In this document: in pieces, positions 59,103-64,000 of the stretch
Layout: every line of letters begins with the position of its first letter
Position numbering within the stretch: position 1 is the stretch's first letter
Assembly (NCBI GenBank): GCA_951230915.1
Contig: OX579635.1
Coordinates: 45,942,001-46,006,000 of the forward strand
Reading direction: 5' to 3'
From: Antitrichia curtipendula
Taxonomy: Eukaryota > Streptophyta > Bryopsida > Hypnales > Leucodontaceae
DNA length: 64,000 nucleotides
Made by a program: the position numbers and the translations under genes
The notes under the pieces: model-generated
What the model was told of the DNA's origin: nothing
The model's database searches: none
The model's input: the letters and a program-made list of their open reading frames with translations, nothing else

Positions 59103-59385
59103 ATCACTAAGGTTAGCCACTCCCAATGATCAAAATCTCACTCCCTCACTCCTAGTTCCACTCCCTCTCCATTTTTTTTATCACTAAGGTTAGCCACTCC
59201 CAATGATCAAAATCTCACTCCCTCACTCCCGGTTCCACTCCCTCTCCATTTTTTTTATCACTAAGGTTAGCCACTCCTAATGATCAAAATCTCCCTCCCT
59301 CCCTCCCGGTTCCACTCCCTCTCCATTTTTTTTATCACTTAGGTTAGTCACTCCCAATGATTAAAATCTCACTCCCTTCAGGGCG
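59103..59385. repeat. 77-bp tandem repeat, about 3.7 copies
   Basis: ATCACTAAGGTTAGCCACTC (or a one- to two-base variant) begins at 59103, 59180, 59257 and 59334, an exact 77-bp period. Each unit continues with AATGATCAAAATCTC and pyrimidine-rich CCTCTCCATTTTTTT. Copies differ by a few substitutions. Confidence 0.95.
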
Positions 59386-59707
59386 ATTTCGCAAAGAATC
59401 ATCTGCATGATGATGTCGGCCTGTTGGGCAGCTTTTGTGCGTCTGCTAGCCGTGGTCCATGGGCTGAGTTGAAGGTCCTCCTCTTGTTCGTCTTGCGATG
59501 CATCATCTGGGTCCTTGAGGTTGTCCGTGCTCTAGTCGTGGTTGGGTCTTGCAAGGTCGATGGCGTCTTCAGGCGTCATCGGCACAGCTGCTTCCGGAGG
59601 GGACGTGTTGGTGGTTGGGGGGGTGATGGCCAAGCTGATGGGCGTTGAGGTATCGGTCAAAGCCTTAGGGGACAGGAGGATGGGGATAACACACTGCCTC
59701 ACGGCTT

Positions 59708-61110
59708 GGTCACCAATAAAAAAGCGTCAATTAAATCCACAAAAATTCCCACATCACCCTAACCCTACTTTGACCCACCAGTGCAAAAATCAGCGCACTC
59801 CCACTCTTTTTACTACCCCTTTTGAATTAACCCACCCATTACCCATCCCAGTGCATGTTTGCCAAAAATTGACCCCAAAGGGGTCAATACTGAAAACAAC
59901 TCCAATGAAGCCACAAAAACTCAAGGGGGCACCTTACCTTAGCATTAGTCATGAGTGCAAGTTTCAGCTCCACCCAAGTCGAATTGCTAAGCCATAAAAA
60001 ATGGCCCCTCTTTTCGTCACGTTTGCTAAGTGTGGCCCCAAAAGGGGTCACCAATAAAAAAGTGTCAATTAAATCCACAAAAATTTCCACATAACCCTAA
60101 CCCTACCCTGACCCACCAATGCAAAAATCAGCCCATTTCCACTCTTTTTACTACCCGTTTTGAATTACCCCCCCCCCCCTTTATCCATCCCAGCGCATGT
60201 TTGCCAAAAAACGACCCCAAAGGGGTCAACACTGAAAACGACTCCAATGAAGCCACAAAAACTCAAGGAGGCACCTTACCCTAGCATTAGTCAGGAGTGC
60301 AAGTTTCAGCTCGATCCGAGCTAAATTGCTAATGCATAAAAAATGGCCCCCCTTATGGCCACGTTTGCTAAGTGTAACTCCAAAAGGTGGACCAATGGAA
60401 GGGGATGTGGCACTAGAAGTAATGGGAGTTGGACCAATGGGAGGAGAGTTGGCACTAGAAGTAATGGGAGTTGGACCAATGGGAGGGGATGTAAAAAATT
60501 AGCTTGGGTGAATGGGAGGGGATGTAAAAACCAGCTTGGTTCCCCCCCCCCCCCCCTGGGGCTTGAACCCGGAACCTCAAGCTTGGTAATCTTAGGCTCC
60601 AACCATTAGTAGCCTAATGGTTGGAACCTTAGATTATCAAGTATAGCTAAGCATTGGTTTACTTTTATACTTGATATGCACATGAGTTTGGGGTCACCAA
60701 TGACCAAGTGTCATTTAACTCCACAAAAAATCCCACGTCACCCTAACCTCAGCCTAACCATGTAGTGCAAAAACCGCCCCATTGCCACTCTTTTTACAAC
60801 CCTTTTGAATTAACCCACCCATTCTCCCTTCCCAACGCATGTTTGCCAAAAAACGACCCCAGGGGAGGTCACCACTAAAAATGACCCCAATGAAGCCAAA
60901 AAAATTCAAGGGGGCATCTTATCCTAGCATTAGTCATGAGTGCAAGTTTCAGCCCCATCCAAGTCGAATTGCTAGGGCATAAAAAATGGCCCCCCTTTTG
61001 GCCACGTTTGCTAAGTGTGACTCCAAAAGGGGTCACCAACGAAAAAGTGTCAATTAACCCCACAAAAATTCCCACATGATCCTAAACCTACCTTGACCCT
61101 CTAGTGCAAA
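59708..61110. repeat. 338-bp satellite-like repeat, about 3.3 units with an insertion
   Basis: Units start with GGTCACCAA at 59708, 60046, 60692 and 61031, giving periods of 338 and 339 plus one of 646 interrupted by a 308-bp insertion. Shared landmarks are AATCCACAAAAATT(C/T)CCACAT, CGCATGTTTGCCAAAAA, TGAAGCCACAAAAACTCAAG and GGCCACGTTTGCTAAGTGT. The array ends against the LINE 3' side. No coding capacity is apparent. Confidence 0.9.
60385..60691. other. Insertion in the 338-bp array with a tRNA/SINE-like segment
   Basis: It begins with short direct repeats (GGACCAATGGGAGG types at about 60390-60530) and a run of C residues (60541-60556). On the minus strand GGTTCCGGGTTCAAGCCCC (about 60557-60575) matches a pol III B box, and TAATGGTTGGAGC (about 60597-60609) resembles an A box. 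This is the layout of a tRNA-derived SINE head. The same part forms an inverted repeat with 60610-60645 (CCAACCATTAG/CTAATGGTTGG). Confidence 0.5.
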
Positions 61111-61149
61111 AATCACCCCTTTAATGTGCCTTTGTCTTGGCATCAGTGG

Positions 61150-64000
61150 GGTCACGTCCCCATATACCCGTTATAAGCGGTTTTATTACCAAAATTTCGT
61201 GAAAACTTCAGGGACAACGTGTCTGTACACTCCATCCCCTGTATTACAAAAATGTGGGGCCCACTCCACATTAAACTTTTCTTCTACATAGCTTCTCTTT
61301 TCAGTGTTTTTAATAGTCTGTCTAATGGATCTAAACGTAGCCATGCCTGCATGGATAGTTTCTTTCCAAGCGTGTCTCATAAGTGCCTTGCTGCTGAAAT
61401 CTTGGCCTGACAGCAGCTTCACACATCTTGTAGTCCAGATACTCCACATGATGAACAGTCGCAAGAAGTCCCACAGTTGTCCATTGTACACATATTTATC
61501 CACTGGGCCCCTGTAGTTGACGCCAAAGTCTCCTGCAAGCACCCTCTCCTCACTCTCTACCCCCGTCCCTTTCTATGCCTTCGCCAGTTGGTTGAAGTGT
61601 TTCCATACTTTGGTTGCAAAGGTACACTTCCAGAATAGGTGGTTAGTAGATTCCAGTGTACAATCACAGAACACACAACCTCAAAACAATGATGGCTGGG
61701 TCCAGTACAGCTTGGATTCCGTGATGATGCCTCTGTTCAGCACCAACTATTGGAAAGTCGCCTGCTTGCGCGGCCGCGAGCTATGCCACATATGTTCGTG
61801 CAGGTGTTGAATCCGATCCTCTGCCCATCCCAGGTGCCTCAGCTTGAGTGTGCAGTTTGAGTCCTCTCTTGCTTTTTGTATAAGTTTCTTATATCCCCTC
61901 TTCGTAGAGTAGCAGAAGAATGGAGCTTGGAGAAACTCTCCCTCTTTTTGCCACACCCACTTGCCTGAGTCCCACACCATATTTTCTAGGAGTATCCCTG
62001 GGTACCTCCAGAGCTGGTTGCTTCCTTCAGATGGCTTATCCGGGTTACAGCCCGCGAAGTTCCGACTCTTCGCGCTCCAATTGAAAACCCGGGCCTTTTT
62101 CATTTTATGCAGGGGAGGGGGCTCGTGGCTTCCCTCAAAATCCCGCATCAACATCCCCCTATCATTGCTACTCACGAACCTTTGAAGGCCGTGAGGGGCC
62201 GTCAAGCTATTGATGTAGTAAATCTCATCTTTCTCCGTATCGTGCACCCAGGATCCTTCCACATGTTGAGTCTTCCTGCTTCTGAGGTCCCACGGAATGT
62301 GATCTAGAGTTTTAATTCTTTTACTTTGTATTAGCGCAGAAGGCTTCCCCCTACGCCCGAGCTGTTGAGTGATCCTGTCCGCCGACGCCCAATCCTGCTC
62401 CGTATAGCTCCATATGTCTCTTACAGTTTTTATCCCTTCTCTGTCCCAAGCGTGTAGGCCCATCGGCTTGCCTTTTCCTAACGGCACCCCCTCATCCTCA
62501 AGAATCAAGGGATTACCGAACAAAGGCTGCCCTAAAATCTCCTCCTGTGAAGTCGTCTCCTTTTGCAGAAGTGACTTTTTCACGGCAGAAAATGCTCGCA
62601 AGCATGCTGCCATGAGGGGGGAATGGTTATTCTTCGCCACGTCTTTACTGTAAAATGGCCACCTGGCCGATTGCTGCCATCTTTGATCCCCCTTGGGAGT
62701 ACTAGTGTTGATTTTGTGCTGCAGGAGCTTCTTCTATGGCTCGCCCCCCGATGACAGTCCACGGATTACCAGCTTCGCGAGCAGCGCCTGTGACTGCAGG
62801 AATGGGTCTGTCAGCTTGAGTCCCCCCTCGAATATCGGCTTAATGCACGCATTCCATCTCACTCTCGCCGCACCATTGCCATCATGTTTCCCCGACCACA
62901 CAAAGGTTCTAAGCAACTTCCGAATCTGCACACACATTTCAGGGTTGAGCCCGCAACAGGCTGCCGTATATCAACACGTAGCAAGCAACACCTGATTACA
63001 TATCACGATTCTGCCCGCTAGTGAAATGTTCTTAGATGCCTAGCTCTTGAGCTTTTTACTGAGAGAGTTCATAAGTGGGTTGGTGTTGGCATCCGCCGGC
63101 AGGTGAAACCCCACCTGTGGCCCTACGTATCTCACTCCCTGGCCTTCCTCCACCCACTTCAAACCTATGTCACTTCCCCACTCAAAGTTCCTGGGCCTTG
63201 GTGACGTCCAAATCGCGTAGGTTTTATTCCAATTAACCTTCGAGCCTTAGGCCTTGCAGAAAATACCCAGCACTCCATAGGCCTTCGCTAGGTTCTCTGG
63301 CATCCCTTCCAGATACAAAGTTGTATCGTTTGCATACGAAGCATCGATCAGCCTGTCCCTGCCGGGCAGTTTGAACCCTGAAAGCTGGTAGTGTGGATTG
63401 GAAAGCATGTAACCCATAGCGTCAAGTAAAACGATGAAAAGGAAGGGGGCAAGGGGGCACTCCTGTCTAACTGATCTCGTCAGATTAAAGATCTCCCCTA
63501 TTTCACCGTTGATTATGATCGTCGAGGCTGCATTCTTATACAACGCCATTACACTCCTGATAAAATTCTTGTGGAACCCAAGTTTTTGAAGCACAATCTC
63601 TATAAATCTCCAGTTAATTCTATCGTACGCCTTCTCAAAGTCGAGAAGGAGAAGGATCAAGTCCTGTCCGCTTTCCTCCGTGTAATGCACGGCCTCTTGC
63701 GTCAGGAACACATTGTCGATGATACACCTCTCTTGCACGAACCCAATCTAATTTGGCCGCACCAGCGCTGGCAGTATCGCCTGTAGTCTCTTTGCCGTTA
63801 ACTTTGCAGTAAATTTATAAAACGAGCCTAGTAGCGTTATCGGTCGATAGTTCGTGACTAGGCTTGTGTCTCTTCCCTTGGGAATAAGAGTTATAATTCC
63901 CTTATTTTGTTCAGCAAAGAGTTCGCCTGTGCTCCAAACTTCATTCACCGCCTCGAGCAACTCTCCTTCGATTCTATCTATTCACTTTTTATAAAAGTCC
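61150..64000 (-). mobile_element. L1-like LINE, 3' part of ORF2, degenerate
   Basis: Read on the minus strand from the right edge. RT blocks come first: GIITLIPKGRDTSLVTNYRP at about 63900, LLLDFEKAYDRINW near 63640, SVRQECPLAPFLF near 63460 and SYANDTTLYL near 63330. Next are the region after RT (IRKLLRTFVWSGK, EGGLKLTDPF at about 62900-62800) and a 297-aa open stretch (62640-61747). A zf-RVT type finger follows (CVFCDC...HLFWKCTFATKVW, about 61700-61600), then a conserved C-terminal piece (61542-61186). Frameshifts or stops break it at least near 63740, 63240, 62640 and 61580. The catalytic YADD box is YAND. The endonuclease end is outside the window. Confidence 0.88.

Noticed and set aside
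1..64000. CRISPR arrays, operons, bacterial-type promoters
   Set aside because: Spliced genes and plant retroelements show nuclear eukaryotic DNA; the tandem arrays seen have no spacer structure.

Overview
The window looks like nuclear DNA of a land plant. It carries spliced genes of plant-typical families (an LWD/TTG1-type WD40 protein, a two-B3-domain REM-type protein, an ADD-finger protein), a chromodomain Ty3/gypsy remnant, CACTA-type foldback MITEs and an L1-like LINE, in long AT-rich spacers with islands of normal gene GC. I cannot name the species; a seed-free plant such as a moss or lycophyte is possible, but this is inference. The exon models below were joined by hand from GT..AG sites and reading phase.

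Layout. 1-1.8 kb: decayed chromovirus pol end, then a 232-bp CACTA foldback MITE. 5.3-7.8 kb (minus): complete three-exon LWD-like gene with another CACTA MITE in intron 1. 11.8-15.7 kb (minus): three-exon gene with two B3 domains. 16.5-19.7 kb (plus): six-exon ADD-domain gene, head-to-head with the B3 gene across about 870 bp. 20.9-31.1 kb: a 10.2-kb DNA transposon with 29-bp terminal inverted repeats. 31-50 kb: mostly AT-rich DNA with a 1.1-kb CACTA foldback element and a duplicated locus for a small membrane protein; one copy looks intact and the other is frameshifted. 50-58 kb: a nuclease-like gene remnant, a P5A-ATPase fragment, candidate short exons and a duplicated promoter-like module. 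56-61 kb: several tandem repeat families. 61-64 kb (minus): 3' part of a degenerate LINE that runs off the right edge.

The most striking object is the 20,919-31,127 element. It holds three genes whose hand-joined exons keep frame throughout: a 1040-aa coiled-coil plus DDE-type transposase, a 634-aa coiled-coil protein with a RING-like finger, and, in opposite orientation, a 411-aa protein I do not recognise. The whole element is seeded with a 9-bp motif, GTTGG(C/A)AAC. I count 35 exact copies on both strands in 10.2 kb, against about 0.16 expected by chance, and I found one exact copy in the other 54 kb. The motif lies in introns, spacers and exons, and in exons it is read in all three frames, so the constraint appears to act on DNA rather than protein. 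This resembles a transposon carrying its own dispersed binding-site array, as in TnpA/Spm or VANC/VANDAL systems, but with different proteins and a different motif.
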